Shown: positions 7,729 through 16,456, numbered from the stretch's first letter. The stretch is 44,217 nucleotides of DNA from Acidimicrobiales bacterium (GCA_029263215.1 JAJCXY010000030.1:1-44217); one strand, 5' to 3'. The notes: generated by a model from the sequence alone, not told the origin. Numbers and translations: made by a program.

Positions 7729-8418
7729 CTACAGCTGAGAAACGCCTTGGGCGGCGGTTTCTTCGCCACGCCGCCGCGCGATCACCACGAGCATCAGGCC
7801 GACCCCGAACAGGGTCACGCCCACCTGGATGATCCGTTGGGTGAAGGCGGCGCCGGTGAAGGCGAGGCCATCCTCACTGCTACTGCTGGTTCCCGTTCCC
7901 GTTCCGGTTGCGCCGCCACCTGCGGGGGCGGCCTCGGTGGTAGTGGGCACGATCCCGGCGGTGCCGCCTCCGGCGGCGTTGTCGCAAGACCCGTCTACCG
8001 GGTCGTTGCCGTCTGAACACACAATCGTGATCAGAGCGGTGGCCGTTTGTGAACCACACGTGGCCCGCACATCATGGTTGTTCCCGGGGGTGAAACCGTC
8101 CGGAAGCACCACGGCATCGACGGTGTAGAAGCCGCCGGCGCTGGCGGTGCCGGTGGCGACCGTGGAGGGGAAACCGTCGATCGTGATGGTGACCGTCGAT
8201 CCGGCCGCACAATCACGCCCGAAGACGTCGAAGGTCTGATCGACCGGAACCCGGACCGGGTCAACGAAGACCTGGATTCCGCCCCCGCCGTACTGGGCCG
8301 CTGCCGGTGCTGCCGTGAACAGCAGCAGGAGCGTGATCCCGACCAGGCGCGCGACGAGCGAGCGGTGCAGTGTCACTCGGCTTCGAGAAGCCGCGGGGAG
8401 AGGGTTGTTCGGTGTCAT
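7729..8418 (-). CDS. Secreted protein with LAFTG sortase-type anchor
   Basis: A 229-residue protein with a signal peptide (about 1-41, hydrophobic core LVGITLLLLFTAAPAAAQ), an Ig-like or beta-rich region (VFVDPVRVPVDQTFDVFG, VTITIDGFPSTV, with Cys pairs), a Gly/Thr/Ser-rich linker (about 146-180), then LAFTG at 185-189, a hydrophobic helix and RRR. LAxTG followed by a helix and basic tail is the sorting signal of actinobacterial class E sortases, so it is probably linked to the cell wall. ATG at 8418 was chosen; a TTG at 8481 would add 21 residues of doubtful sequence. It lies 72 nt downstream of the DUF4012 gene in the same direction. No sortase gene is in the window. Confidence 0.75.
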   Translation of the reverse strand: MTPNNPLPAASRSRVTLHRSLVARLVGITLLLLFTAAPAAAQYGGGGIQVFVDPVRVPVDQTFDVFGRDCAAGSTVTITIDGFPSTVATGTASAGGFYTVDAVVLPDGFTPGNNHDVRATCGSQTATALITIVCSDGNDPVDGSCDNAAGGGTAGIVPTTTEAAPAGGGATGTGTGTSSSSEDGLAFTGAAFTQRIIQVGVTLFGVGLMLVVIARRRGEETAAQGVSQL

Positions 8419-8490
8419 GGATCGGAGGCGAGCGCGTTCACCCGTTGTCTGAATCGGCACTCCTGAGCGATCTGTTAGCAACGGGGCCGA

Positions 8491-10638
8491 TCAGCGCGGA
8501 TCGAACACCAGGGTGATGTCTTCGCTGAACACCACTCCATCCAACAGGGAGCTGGTCGTGCCATCGATGCTGACCGAGACGCTGAGGGTGTCTGGATTCA
8601 CCAAGGGCTGGTGGGGAATCTCCAGCCGGTAGAGCCCGTCGGCGGATGGTTCGAGGCGGCCGACCATATCGACCTCCACAAGCACCGTGGTGGCGGCCGG
8701 CACCTCCACGGTGAGGGTGGTGGCCTCGTCGCCGAAAGCGGCGGACCGTCGGCTGGGCGTGACAATCCCATCCACCCTGACCTCGGTGATGTTCAGCGCG
8801 CTGTGAATCGAGATGAGGGCCACATTGGTGCCGAGTGGGAACCCCTGGTCGTTGTTGCCGATGACGGCCAGGGGAAGGCCATCGGCCGGAGCCCCGTTGG
8901 TCAGCTCGACAGCCGCGGTGGCAGTAGCCCGTCGGTCGTCGATGACCACTCGGTACTCGATGGACCGGTCGAGATAAACGTCGATCTTGTTCTGGCCACT
9001 GTTTTGGTGAACGACGCCGAAGAGGTCGCCACTGTCGGAGGAAGGGAACCGCCCGTCGAGGCCGGCGGCGTCGAGCAGGTCGGTGGCACCCCCGCCCGCA
9101 GCCCACCAGATGCCGAGTCGATCGGCCTCGATCACCGGGCCGATCTGGGCGGCGAGGCCCCGGGGGCCGGGCAGGGAGCCTCCGGTGAAGGCATCGAAGG
9201 TGTGGGTCACCAACTCGTTGAGGGCGAGCACCCGGGCGAGTTCGTCGCCGTCGAAGCGGTCGTATTGATCGACGAGCAGAAACTGCACGACATTTCCTGC
9301 CGAAAGACGGACATCGCCTGCCCCAACCGGGCCGCTCAACTCGAGGATCGCCTCGACCGCATAGGGGTCGAGAACGAGTACTCCCTCGATCGTGGTGTCG
9401 GTGGCCTGTTGGTAGAGGTCGGCGGCCACAGCCGCGACGGAGGGAAGATCGGGCGACAGGGTGACATCCTGGAAGAATCGTTCGGGCGTATACGCCCCCC
9501 ATCTGGCGACATATTGCTCGGGGCCCCGGAGTGTGGCATCCACCTCGGCGAGTCGTCGGTTGAGATCCTCGTTGCGGCCCGCGTCGATGATGCTGAAACT
9601 TCCGTCGTCGGCTCTCACGACCACAAAATTGCCCACCAGGCCACCCAGGCCTCGCGCCTCTGCCGGAGTGGTGAGCAGGATCAGCCAGTCGACCGGTTCG
9701 CCTGCCCCGAGCATCGTGGGCGCTTCGGCGGCGGCGAGAGAGGCCGTCCTCGCAGCCGGTGCTGCGGCATCGAGCTCGTCGGTGAGCTCGACGAGTCGTG
9801 ATGCCACCGGCCCGACCAGCCATGGGCTGTCCGCATCGCCCACGCGATCGCGTGCTCTGACGATGGCCGACTCGACCCGCGCCAGGACAGGGGCCAGTTC
9901 ATCGATCACCTCGAGATCGATACCGCCATCGAGGAGCCGGACATTGTCGGGATCGACAGCCCGGGCGGTATCGGCCGCGGTGCGGGTGAGGCTCACTCCC
10001 TCGCTGGCGACCACCTGGACGGCGCGGGCATGCTGGCCGACGATCGGTACCAGTCGAGCAGGGAGTGTCCAGAAACCGCTGACCTTGTCGCGCGCGCTGC
10101 TGAACGCCTCGCTGGATTGGTCGAACTCTCGGGCCGCGGCGTCCTCGTCGCCTTCGGAGGCTCGGTCGAAGCCAGCCTCGGCATGGTCGATGCCGGTAGC
10201 CACGTCGCCCGCCGCGAACAAGGTGGCGAGACCAAACACCAGGGTGGCCAGCGCGATGAGGCTCGCCACCGCCGACGCTGCGACGCCGAGCACACGTCCG
10301 CTGCCGCGGGGCAGGCGGCGAGCCGCCGACCAGATCATCGGCAGAGCGGCGATGGCCGCGAACAGGGTCGTTGATGCGTGGAACGGACCGCCACCGAGAT
10401 CACCGAGCACCCATGCCAATAGAGCCCCGATGACGGCGCCGGTCCATCGGCGGCGGGTGGTGAGTACGGCCCAGACGGCGAGAGTGATCGCACCCAGAGC
10501 GATGAGGCGTCCGGTGTCGTCGCCGGCCACCCACAGTGTGATCAAGCCGGAGGTGAGCCACGACAGGCGGTGGCTTCTCCCGCCGGCCAGCCCGAGTGTG
10601 ACCCCGACTAGGCCCACATAGAGCAAATCGACGGGCAC
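8491..10638 (-). CDS. DUF4012 domain-containing membrane protein
   Basis: A 715-residue protein with about five N-terminal hydrophobic helices (residues 1-145), a helical stretch with AEAGFDRASEGDEDAAAREFDQ (about 152-175), then a large extracytoplasmic DUF4012 domain: WLILLTTPAEARGLGGLVGNFVVV (about 317-340), SPDLPSVAAVAADLYQQATDT (about 394-415) and DGVLVLDPYAVEAIL-type sequence, with a beta-sandwich-like C-terminus (RLEIPHQPLVNPDTLSVSV). DUF4012 proteins occur beside surface polysaccharide genes in Actinobacteria and others; their biochemical role is not established. GTG at 10638 starts it, divergent from the WbpM-like gene across a 240-bp gap. It precedes the LAFTG surface protein, so both may act at the cell surface. 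Confidence 0.88.
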   Translation of the reverse strand: MPVDLLYVGLVGVTLGLAGGRSHRLSWLTSGLITLWVAGDDTGRLIALGAITLAVWAVLTTRRRWTGAVIGALLAWVLGDLGGGPFHASTTLFAAIAALPMIWSAARRLPRGSGRVLGVAASAVASLIALATLVFGLATLFAAGDVATGIDHAEAGFDRASEGDEDAAAREFDQSSEAFSSARDKVSGFWTLPARLVPIVGQHARAVQVVASEGVSLTRTAADTARAVDPDNVRLLDGGIDLEVIDELAPVLARVESAIVRARDRVGDADSPWLVGPVASRLVELTDELDAAAPAARTASLAAAEAPTMLGAGEPVDWLILLTTPAEARGLGGLVGNFVVVRADDGSFSIIDAGRNEDLNRRLAEVDATLRGPEQYVARWGAYTPERFFQDVTLSPDLPSVAAVAADLYQQATDTTIEGVLVLDPYAVEAILELSGPVGAGDVRLSAGNVVQFLLVDQYDRFDGDELARVLALNELVTHTFDAFTGGSLPGPRGLAAQIGPVIEADRLGIWWAAGGGATDLLDAAGLDGRFPSSDSGDLFGVVHQNSGQNKIDVYLDRSIEYRVVIDDRRATATAAVELTNGAPADGLPLAVIGNNDQGFPLGTNVALISIHSALNITEVRVDGIVTPSRRSAAFGDEATTLTVEVPAATTVLVEVDMVGRLEPSADGLYRLEIPHQPLVNPDTLSVSVSIDGTTSSLLDGVVFSEDITLVFDPR

Positions 10639-10754
10639 GATCCCCGTGGGTGAAGCCGCGCCCAGAGTGGCAAGAATTCCACCGATCGCGGCGGCGGCGA
10701 CTATCAGGTGCCGCTCGTCGCGGCCGGTTCGGCGAACGACCGGGCGGGTGGGGG

Positions 10755-10785
10755 TTGACGCTTCGATGGCTCATTACCGTACAAA
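10755..10785 (+). promoter_or_regulatory. Possible promoter for the dehydratase operon
   Basis: TTGACG at 10755-10760 is a good -35. Two -10 candidates follow, TACCGT at 10775-10780 (spacer 14) and TACAAA at 10780-10785 (spacer 19); neither spacing is ideal. They lie about 95-100 nt before ATG 10879 in the gap between the divergent DUF4012 and dehydratase genes. Confidence 0.3.
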
Positions 10786-10878
10786 CCCGGCCGATACAGG
10801 CGGTGGAGGCTGTGTCGCCGAAAGACGCAGAGGCTCAGGGGGACGATGCGACTTCGGAGCCCGGGAAGGCGAACGCGA

Positions 10879-12720
10879 ATGTCGAGCGAGTGGAGCGGTC
10901 ACGAATCGGATCGCTCATTTCAGATACCAGGCGCTCTGCTTCTCGTCGTCGATGCGACGGCGTGGGCGGTCGGTGTTCTCGCGGCCATGGCGCTGCGCTT
11001 CGACTTCGAGGTCTCGTCGTGGGCGCCGTGGCATCCCGCCACGGCAATCGCTATCGCGGCCGGCTCCATGGCCCTGGTGGGCGCTCTGGCCGGCCTCTAC
11101 GGCGGTCGTTGGCGCCGAGGGAGTCTCGATGAGGGGTTGGCGCTCGGTCTCGCAGTAGTGATCACGTGTGCGGCCCTGGTGATCGGGAACGAACTCCTCG
11201 GCGAGCCGAGGCTCGTACCTGCCAGTCTCGCCTTCGGAGCGGCCCCCATAGCATTCTGTGGCTCCGGCGCCGCTCGTTTCATCGAACGCCTGTTGCTCCT
11301 CAGGCGCGGACGAGGGAAGGCGACGGGTGCCACCCCGGTACTGATCTTCGGAGCCGGTGACGGCGGTATGCAGGTCATCAGATCCATGCAGCATGATCCG
11401 AACAAGCGCTTCGCCGCCCTCGGCATGATCGACGACGATCCGGCGAAACGAAACCTCCGGCTCGGTGGCGTCCCGGTCCTGGGTACCCGCGATTCGATGC
11501 TCACCGCGGCCCAGAGCACAGGCGCCGAGATGCTCGTAGTCGCCGCCCCTTCGATCTCCAGTGAGAGTCTCCGCGACCTGTCGGCGCGAGCGCTGGCCGC
11601 CGATATCGCGGTGCGGGTCGTTCCTCCGGTTGCCGAACTGATCGACGGTCATGTCGGTGCGGATGATGTCCGACCGCTCACCGAAGCCGACCTCCTGGGT
11701 CGCCACCAGATCGACACCGACATCGAAGCCATCTCCCACTACATCACCGGCCAGCGAGTACTCGTCACCGGAGCGGGCGGCTCGATCGGCTCCGAACTCT
11801 GTCGCCAACTCCATCGATTCAGCCCCGAGGCGCTCATCATGGTGGACCGGGACGAATCGGCCCTCCACTCCGTGCAGATGGCCATCGAAGGCCGCGCCCT
11901 GCTCGACTCCGAACTCCTGGTTGTGGCCGACATTCGCGACCGAAACCGCATGAAGGAAGTCTTCAACCAGCACCGGCCCCATGTGGTGTTCCACACCGCG
12001 GCACTGAAACATCTTCCCCTGCTCGAACTCCATCCCGCTGAAGCGGTGAAGACCAACGTGTACGGCACCCTCAACGTGCTGGAGGCTGCCGCCGGTGCGG
12101 GTGTCGATCGCTTCGTCAACATCTCGACCGACAAGGCAGCCGACCCGACGAGCGTTCTTGGTTACACCAAGAGGATCGCCGAGCAGCTCACATCGTGGTT
12201 CGCCGCGCGCGAGGATGGCGCCTATCTCAGTGTCAGGTTCGGCAATGTCCTGGGTAGCCGTGGTTCCGTGTTGGGCGCCTTCGAACATCAGATCATGGTG
12301 GGCGGACCGATCACGGTGACCCATCCAGACGTCACCCGCTACTTCATGACGGTTACCGAAGCGGTCCAACTGGTGGTTCAAGCCGGGGCTGTCGGGCGCG
12401 ATGGCGAGGCTCTGGTGCTCGACATGGGCGAACCGGTTCGCATCGTCGACGTCGCCCGTCGGCTGGTGGCCCAGGCCGACCGGCCGATCGAGATCGTATT
12501 CACCGGCCTCAGGCCCGGCGAGAAGCTCCACGAGGTGTTGCTCGGCCAAGCTGAGGTCGACGCCCGCCACGCCCATCCACTCATCTCACACTGTGAGGTG
12601 CCGGCCCGTTCGCCGCTCGGCCTCGAAGCATTGGGGGTCGAGGACAGCGATGAACTGAAGTTGGTGCTGGTGAGCCTCTGCCGCCTCGGCCAGCAGACCG
12701 ACTCGACGCTCCGGGTCTGA
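10879..12720 (+). CDS. WbpM/CapD/PglF-type NDP-sugar 4,6-dehydratase, membrane-bound
   Basis: A 613-residue protein with the two-part design of WbpM, FlaA1-long and PglF enzymes: membrane helices in residues 18-130, a first Rossmann domain with GAGDGG (158-163), and a C-terminal catalytic SDR domain with TGAGGSIGSE (297-306), ISTDKAADPTSVLGYTK (415-431) and RPGEKLHE. The TDK catalytic triad residues are at 417-419; the SDR Tyr position is Leu427, as Met or similar is usual in this family. The expected reaction is UDP-GlcNAc to the 4-keto-6-deoxy sugar. ATG at 10879 has GGGAAGG about 10 nt upstream; an in-frame ATG at 10846 would add an Arg-rich 11 residues. With the DegT, PglD-like and PglC-like genes it suggests a bacillosamine-type pathway. 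A small membrane protein follows after 15 nt. Confidence 0.93.
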   Translation: MSSEWSGHESDRSFQIPGALLLVVDATAWAVGVLAAMALRFDFEVSSWAPWHPATAIAIAAGSMALVGALAGLYGGRWRRGSLDEGLALGLAVVITCAALVIGNELLGEPRLVPASLAFGAAPIAFCGSGAARFIERLLLLRRGRGKATGATPVLIFGAGDGGMQVIRSMQHDPNKRFAALGMIDDDPAKRNLRLGGVPVLGTRDSMLTAAQSTGAEMLVVAAPSISSESLRDLSARALAADIAVRVVPPVAELIDGHVGADDVRPLTEADLLGRHQIDTDIEAISHYITGQRVLVTGAGGSIGSELCRQLHRFSPEALIMVDRDESALHSVQMAIEGRALLDSELLVVADIRDRNRMKEVFNQHRPHVVFHTAALKHLPLLELHPAEAVKTNVYGTLNVLEAAAGAGVDRFVNISTDKAADPTSVLGYTKRIAEQLTSWFAAREDGAYLSVRFGNVLGSRGSVLGAFEHQIMVGGPITVTHPDVTRYFMTVTEAVQLVVQAGAVGRDGEALVLDMGEPVRIVDVARRLVAQADRPIEIVFTGLRPGEKLHEVLLGQAEVDARHAHPLISHCEVPARSPLGLEALGVEDSDELKLVLVSLCRLGQQTDSTLRV

Positions 12721-12735
12721 GAAGGCGGCGATGCG

Positions 12736-13386
12736 GTGACCACCCTTGTGGCGCTGGTTCCAGCGGGGCCCCTTCATCCTGACGACGCCCTCTGGGCTCT
12801 CGGGGTCGGTCTCGGTCTTGGAGTCGTGTTGCGTCGTTCTCCAGGGCTCTGGGTCTCTTCGCTCGTGGCATCTGCCCTGATCTTGTTCGAGCTCCGCTAT
12901 CCGGGTGCTGTCCTCGACGGCTTCGTGCAGCGGCCCTCTCCGGTGTGGCCCGTCCTCGTGGTGCTCGCTTTGGGGACCGCTGGCTCACTTATGACCTCCA
13001 GAGCTCACATCACATTGCGGTCTGCCGTGGGGCTGTCGGTGGCTGCCCTCACCGTCGTCTGGACGATCGTGCCCGATACGGAAGCGGCGCTCGTGTTCGG
13101 TGGCGTGATGCTGGGTGCGCTCATGAGAACGCCATCGGTGCCCGCTGGCAGGGCCGGTGGGCTTCTGTTCGCCATTCCAGTGATCGCCGCCGTCATCGGG
13201 ACGGTGGGAAGACCGAGCGAGCTGCGACCTGCGCTCCTCGCCTTGGCTGTGTTTGGTGTTGCTGGAGCTGTTCTGATCCGGCTGGGGCACCGTCAGCGGA
13301 CGGGTCGGGCAGGATTGCCCACCACGGTGGTTCCCGCGGCGACATCGTCGACCACCACGGCGCCGGCGCCGACCACCGCGCCCTGA
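12736..13386 (+). CDS. Hypothetical multi-spanning membrane protein
   Basis: A 216-residue hydrophobic protein with about six predicted helices (for example around 18-33, 39-52, 70-83, 95-112, 117-130, 142-156 and 164-182) and a short cytoplasmic or exposed tail ending PAATSSTTTAPAPTTAP. I do not recognise the family. GTG at 12736 begins 15 nt after the dehydratase stop with GAAGG upstream, so it is probably cotranscribed. Its last 94 nt overlap, antisense, the 3' end of the PglD-like acetyltransferase gene; the Thr/Ala/Pro tail is the antisense reading of Val/Gly/Ala-rich acetyltransferase codons. The gene could therefore have been extended by loss of an earlier stop. A role in glycan export is possible from context only. 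Confidence 0.65.
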   Translation: MTTLVALVPAGPLHPDDALWALGVGLGLGVVLRRSPGLWVSSLVASALILFELRYPGAVLDGFVQRPSPVWPVLVVLALGTAGSLMTSRAHITLRSAVGLSVAALTVVWTIVPDTEAALVFGGVMLGALMRTPSVPAGRAGGLLFAIPVIAAVIGTVGRPSELRPALLALAVFGVAGAVLIRLGHRQRTGRAGLPTTVVPAATSSTTTAPAPTTAP

Positions 13387-13931
13387 CCAACCCGGCGGCC
13401 AGGTAGTACCACTGCTCCGGTTCCGATGAACACGTCGTGTTCGATGATGACGTTTCCGTTGATGAGGACACCGGGGGAGAGGCTCACGAAGTCGCCGATG
13501 CGGCAGTCGTGAGACACCACGGCGCCACAGTTGAGGTGGCTGTGATGGCCGATGCGAATGTTGGTGGTGCAGATCGCACCGGGATAGAGCATCGCTCCGG
13601 CCGCCAAATCGACATCTTCACCAGCGGTGGCCGTGGGGTCGATCAGCCGATCTGCGGTACTCGCGGCCCCGATCCGGGCCGCGATCGCCCGGCGGACAGC
13701 CGGGGCCCCTACTGCGACTACGTGGGGCAGCGTCTCGGCGAGCATGTCGTCGACCGTGCCGGCCACCTCGCCGCCGAGTCGGGCCAGCCGCTGCCTTCCG
13801 ACCTCGTCGATGTTGTCGTCGAAGATCCGAACGGAATCCCATCGACCGTCGATGCCGATGACGGCACGCGCGACGGCGAAGGCCTCGCGACCGTGACCTC
13901 CGGCGCCGACTATGGCGAGTATCGAGCTCAC
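13293..13931 (-). CDS. NeuD/PglD-family sugar O- or N-acyltransferase
   Basis: A 212-residue protein of the sialic-acid O-acyltransferase NeuD/PglD family. The N-terminus AIVGAGGHGREAF (6-18) is the nucleotide-sugar-binding Rossmann part. The C-terminal half is a left-handed beta-helix of hexapeptide repeats (CTTNIRIGHHSHLNCGAVVSHDCRIGDFVSL and onward), with the VSHDC His matching the catalytic base of PglD, ending VVGNPARPVR. It should transfer acetyl from acetyl-CoA to an amino or hydroxyl group of a UDP-sugar. The GTG start at 13931 overlaps the TGA of the upstream phosphoglycosyltransferase gene (GTGA), so the two are translationally coupled, the same pairing as pglC-pglD. Its 3' 94 nt overlap the convergent membrane-protein gene. 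Confidence 0.9.
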   Translation of the reverse strand: MSSILAIVGAGGHGREAFAVARAVIGIDGRWDSVRIFDDNIDEVGRQRLARLGGEVAGTVDDMLAETLPHVVAVGAPAVRRAIAARIGAASTADRLIDPTATAGEDVDLAAGAMLYPGAICTTNIRIGHHSHLNCGAVVSHDCRIGDFVSLSPGVLINGNVIIEHDVFIGTGAVVLPGRRVGQGAVVGAGAVVVDDVAAGTTVVGNPARPVR

Positions 13932-14548
13932 GGATCGACTAGCACGCTGGCGATCGGGTCGTCGGCGGCCGTTGGGCCGGTGCCCTCTGCCGCGACCATC
14001 GCACGAGCAGTGAGAGTGAGAATCTTCAGGTCGGCCAGCACCGACTGGCGGGCGACGTAGTCGAGATCGAGTTCGATCCGTTCGGGCCACGACAGGCTGT
14101 TGCGGCCGTTCACCTGGGCCAAGCCGGTGAGACCGGGCCGAACGAGCAGGCGTTCACGTTGACGGCTCGACCACCGGTCGACCTGGTAGGCGAGGGTGGG
14201 CCGCGGCCCCACAACGCTCATGTCGCCGCGGGCCACATTGATCAGCTGGGGGAGTTCATCGAGCGAGAGCCGGCGCAGGATCCTGCCGACAGGGGTGATG
14301 TGGGAGTCGGAGGGAATGATCGGGTTGTCGCCATCGACCATTGTGCGGAACTTCAGCACCACGAAGACCACGCCGTTGCGACCCACCCGTTCCTGGCGAA
14401 ACAGCACTGGACCCTGCGAAGACGTCCTCACCGCGAGAGCGCACCCGGCCCCGAGTAGCAGGGCGACCGGCGCGACGGCGACCAGTAGAGCCAGGTCGAA
14501 CAGGCGCTTCCCTCGATAGGGGGATCGAGATTCGTTGAGCTTGGCCAT
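13928..14548 (-). CDS. PglC-like polyprenyl-phosphate phosphoglycosyltransferase
   Basis: A 206-residue monotopic phosphoglycosyltransferase (bacterial sugar transferase family, PF02397). Visible: KRLFDLALL and a hydrophobic re-entrant helix (14-40), GPVLFRQERVGRNG (46-59), VLKFRTM (64-70), LRRLSLDELPQLINVARGDMSVVGPRP (91-117) with the catalytic Asp-Glu, and RPGLTGLAQVNGRN (137-150). It would move a phospho-sugar from a UDP-sugar to undecaprenyl phosphate, the first membrane step of glycan assembly. The short length (no N-terminal membrane domain) matches PglC or WcaJ-core enzymes. ATG at 14548 lies 28 nt after the upstream epimerase stop, and it overlaps the acetyltransferase start, so epimerase, transferase and acetyltransferase form one operon. 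Confidence 0.94.
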   Translation of the reverse strand: MAKLNESRSPYRGKRLFDLALLVAVAPVALLLGAGCALAVRTSSQGPVLFRQERVGRNGVVFVVLKFRTMVDGDNPIIPSDSHITPVGRILRRLSLDELPQLINVARGDMSVVGPRPTLAYQVDRWSSRQRERLLVRPGLTGLAQVNGRNSLSWPERIELDLDYVARQSVLADLKILTLTARAMVAAEGTGPTAADDPIASVLVDP

Positions 14549-14576
14549 GGTGGATCTGAGGGTGCGGTGGCGGCGG

Positions 14577-15503
14577 TCAGATGACCGTTCGCATCCAGTC
14601 GACGGTGGACTTCAAGCCTATTTCGAGGGGGACCGGCACGACGTCGCCGAACAGGGAACGGATCTGGCTGTCGTCGGCCTGGCTGTGGGGAACATCGCCG
14701 GCGCGCGGGGGGCCGTGTTCGACCCGGAGATCGTCACCCGTGAGTTCCTTCAGCATGCGGATGACCCCGAGGAGGTCGGTGCGCGAGCCGTAGGCGAGGT
14801 TGATCGGGTCGTCGCTGGTGACCCGACGGTTGATCGCGTCGGTGATCACGGCGGCGACGGTGTCGACATAGGTGAAGTCGCGGCTCTGGGTGCCGTCGCC
14901 TTGCACTGGAAGAGGTTCTCCTCGCAGGGCGGCGTCGACGAAGGCCGGAATCACCGCAGCGTAGGCGTGGCCCGCCGCCTGGAGGGGTCCGAAGACGTTG
15001 AAGAACCTGAACGACAAGGTGGGCAGCCCGTAGGAGTGGCCGTAGGCGAGGGTGTAGGACTCAGCGGCGAGCTTGCTCGCGGCGTAGGGACTCACCGGTC
15101 GGGTGGCTAGGTCGGAGTGCTTGGGCAGGGTCGGGTTGGCTCCGTAGACCGACGACGAACCGGCGGTGATCACATGTCGAGAGCCATCCTTGCGGGCGGC
15201 CTCGAGCACGTTGAGGGTGCCGGTGGCGTTGGCGAGATGGCTCGCCACCGGATCTGCGATTGATCGGGGCACGGACGGTCGTGCCGCCAGGTGCACGATG
15301 GCGTCGGCGCTTGCCGACGCGAAGGCGAGGCTGTCCGTGTCAAGGATGCTGCCGACGATCAGCTCTGCTTTGGTGCCGTCGAGATTGCTTTCGAACCCTG
15401 TAGAGAGATTGTCGAGAACGGTGACCGAATGACCGGCCAACTCGAGGCTCTGGCAGAGATTGGCACCGATGAATCCGGCGCCGCCTGTGATTAGGACCTG
15501 CAT
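14577..15503 (-). CDS. NAD-dependent sugar epimerase/dehydratase (UDP-glucose 4-epimerase-like)
   Basis: A 308-residue extended SDR. LITGGAGFIGANLCQSLE (4-21) binds NAD, IVHLAARPSVPRSI (69-82) and AGSSSVYGANPTLP carry the Ser, and SPYAASKLAAE holds the YxxxK catalytic pair. RFFNVFGP and GDGTQSRDFTYVDTV are typical of UDP-GlcNAc/glucose C4 epimerases, so a 4-epimerase is the best guess, though a related dehydratase cannot be excluded. ATG at 15503 is supported by GGAGG 10 nt upstream. The frame continues upstream in the ORF sense, but that part is Arg/Pro/Ser-rich and antisense to the methyltransferase gene, so I rejected it. It leads the epimerase-phosphoglycosyltransferase-acetyltransferase operon. 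Confidence 0.92.
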   Translation of the reverse strand: MQVLITGGAGFIGANLCQSLELAGHSVTVLDNLSTGFESNLDGTKAELIVGSILDTDSLAFASASADAIVHLAARPSVPRSIADPVASHLANATGTLNVLEAARKDGSRHVITAGSSSVYGANPTLPKHSDLATRPVSPYAASKLAAESYTLAYGHSYGLPTLSFRFFNVFGPLQAAGHAYAAVIPAFVDAALRGEPLPVQGDGTQSRDFTYVDTVAAVITDAINRRVTSDDPINLAYGSRTDLLGVIRMLKELTGDDLRVEHGPPRAGDVPHSQADDSQIRSLFGDVVPVPLEIGLKSTVDWMRTVI

Positions 15504-15513
15504 CTTCTCTTTT

Positions 15514-15518
15514 CCTCC
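15514..15518 (-). promoter_or_regulatory. Ribosome binding site GGAGG deciding the epimerase start
   Basis: Read on the minus strand this is GGAGG followed by AAAAGAGAAG and ATG at 15503. It confirms the short N-terminus of the epimerase. Confidence 0.7.
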
Positions 15519-15574
15519 ATAGGGCCGTGCGAGCGGTTCGGTAACTGTCGGCAAGGACCAATGGCATGTGAGGG

Positions 15575-16456
15575 ATGGGTCGTTTGGCTCATGGAGCAGG
15601 GGGAGCTGCCGACTGGGTCGGGGTGATTTCAGCCTCCCAAGCAGCAGACGTCGTCGATGAGGCGCCTCCGCGCCCAAACGTCGAGGAGTTCTTGAACGGT
15701 GTGCGCTCCGCTCCCGTGGTCGCGAAACGGGACTGGATCCTCGATGCGTGCCGCGGTCGGCGGGTCCTCGATGTGGGTTGTGTTCAGCACTCGTGGGAGA
15801 TGGCGCTCGAGAATCCTCGCTGGCTCCACAAGGCGATCGTCGAAGAGGCATCGTCGTGTGTTGGGGTCGACTATCTCGCCGACGATGTTGCCGAGCTCGT
15901 ATCTCGTGGCTACTCGATGGTGGCGGGTGATGTGCTTGTCGACGATCCGCCTGGAGTGTTCGAACGTGTCGTACTCGGCGACATCATCGAGCACGTCGAG
16001 CATCCCGCCCGTCTCTTGGAGTACGCCGCGGCAGCATTGTCCGACGACGGGCTGGTGCTGATCTCCACACCCAACCCCTTCTACATAGGGCAATTCATCA
16101 CCATCGCGGGACGGCGTCGGCCTACCGTCAATCCGGAGCACGTCGCCTGGTACGACCCCACGACTCTTGCTGCGCTAGTCGATCGTTCTCCGCTCGAGGT
16201 GGTGGAGATGCGATGGCTGGCACCGTCGTTTCCCGCCCTCTGGAACTCTCGTCGCCGTCTCGTTCGACGCGTCGTGTCACCTGCGCTGAACGGGGCCGCT
16301 TCGGCCCTACGGGGTCGTCGCCCGTTCTTGAACTCGGACTTCGGTGTGGTCCTCCGCTGCCGGCGCTCCGGCGGTGAGTCCGTCGGCCCCGAACGCGGGC
16401 GCGAACGAGCGGCAGAGGTGATGGCGTTTCATCGCGGCACTCCTCGAGGCGCGTAG
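15575..16456 (+). CDS. Class I SAM-dependent methyltransferase
   Basis: A 293-residue methyltransferase. SAM-binding motifs are RRVLDVGCVQH (about 62-72), CVGVDYLADDV (93-103), VVLGDIIEHVEHPARLLEY (about 131-149) and LVLISTPNPFY (about 160-170), the pattern of the Methyltransf_11/23 group found in glycan loci. It probably methylates a sugar or a lipid-linked intermediate. The start is uncertain: ATG at 15575 or GTG at 15623 would both keep the domain; the first 16 residues look poorly structured. The stop is directly followed by the ATG of the next glycosyltransferase gene (TAGATG), so it leads the five-gene run to 21312. The N-terminal region is divergent from the epimerase gene with a 71-bp gap. 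Confidence 0.88.
   Translation: MGRLAHGAGGAADWVGVISASQAADVVDEAPPRPNVEEFLNGVRSAPVVAKRDWILDACRGRRVLDVGCVQHSWEMALENPRWLHKAIVEEASSCVGVDYLADDVAELVSRGYSMVAGDVLVDDPPGVFERVVLGDIIEHVEHPARLLEYAAAALSDDGLVLISTPNPFYIGQFITIAGRRRPTVNPEHVAWYDPTTLAALVDRSPLEVVEMRWLAPSFPALWNSRRRLVRRVVSPALNGAASALRGRRPFLNSDFGVVLRCRRSGGESVGPERGRERAAEVMAFHRGTPRGA

Noticed and set aside
10915-12576. Long minus-strand open frame opposite the dehydratase gene
   Set aside because: Antisense to conserved catalytic motifs of the WbpM-like enzyme; no motif of its own.
15504-15851. N-terminal extension of the epimerase upstream of ATG 15503
   Set aside because: Composition is Arg/Pro/Ser-rich, it lies antisense to the methyltransferase gene, and GGAGG supports the shorter start.
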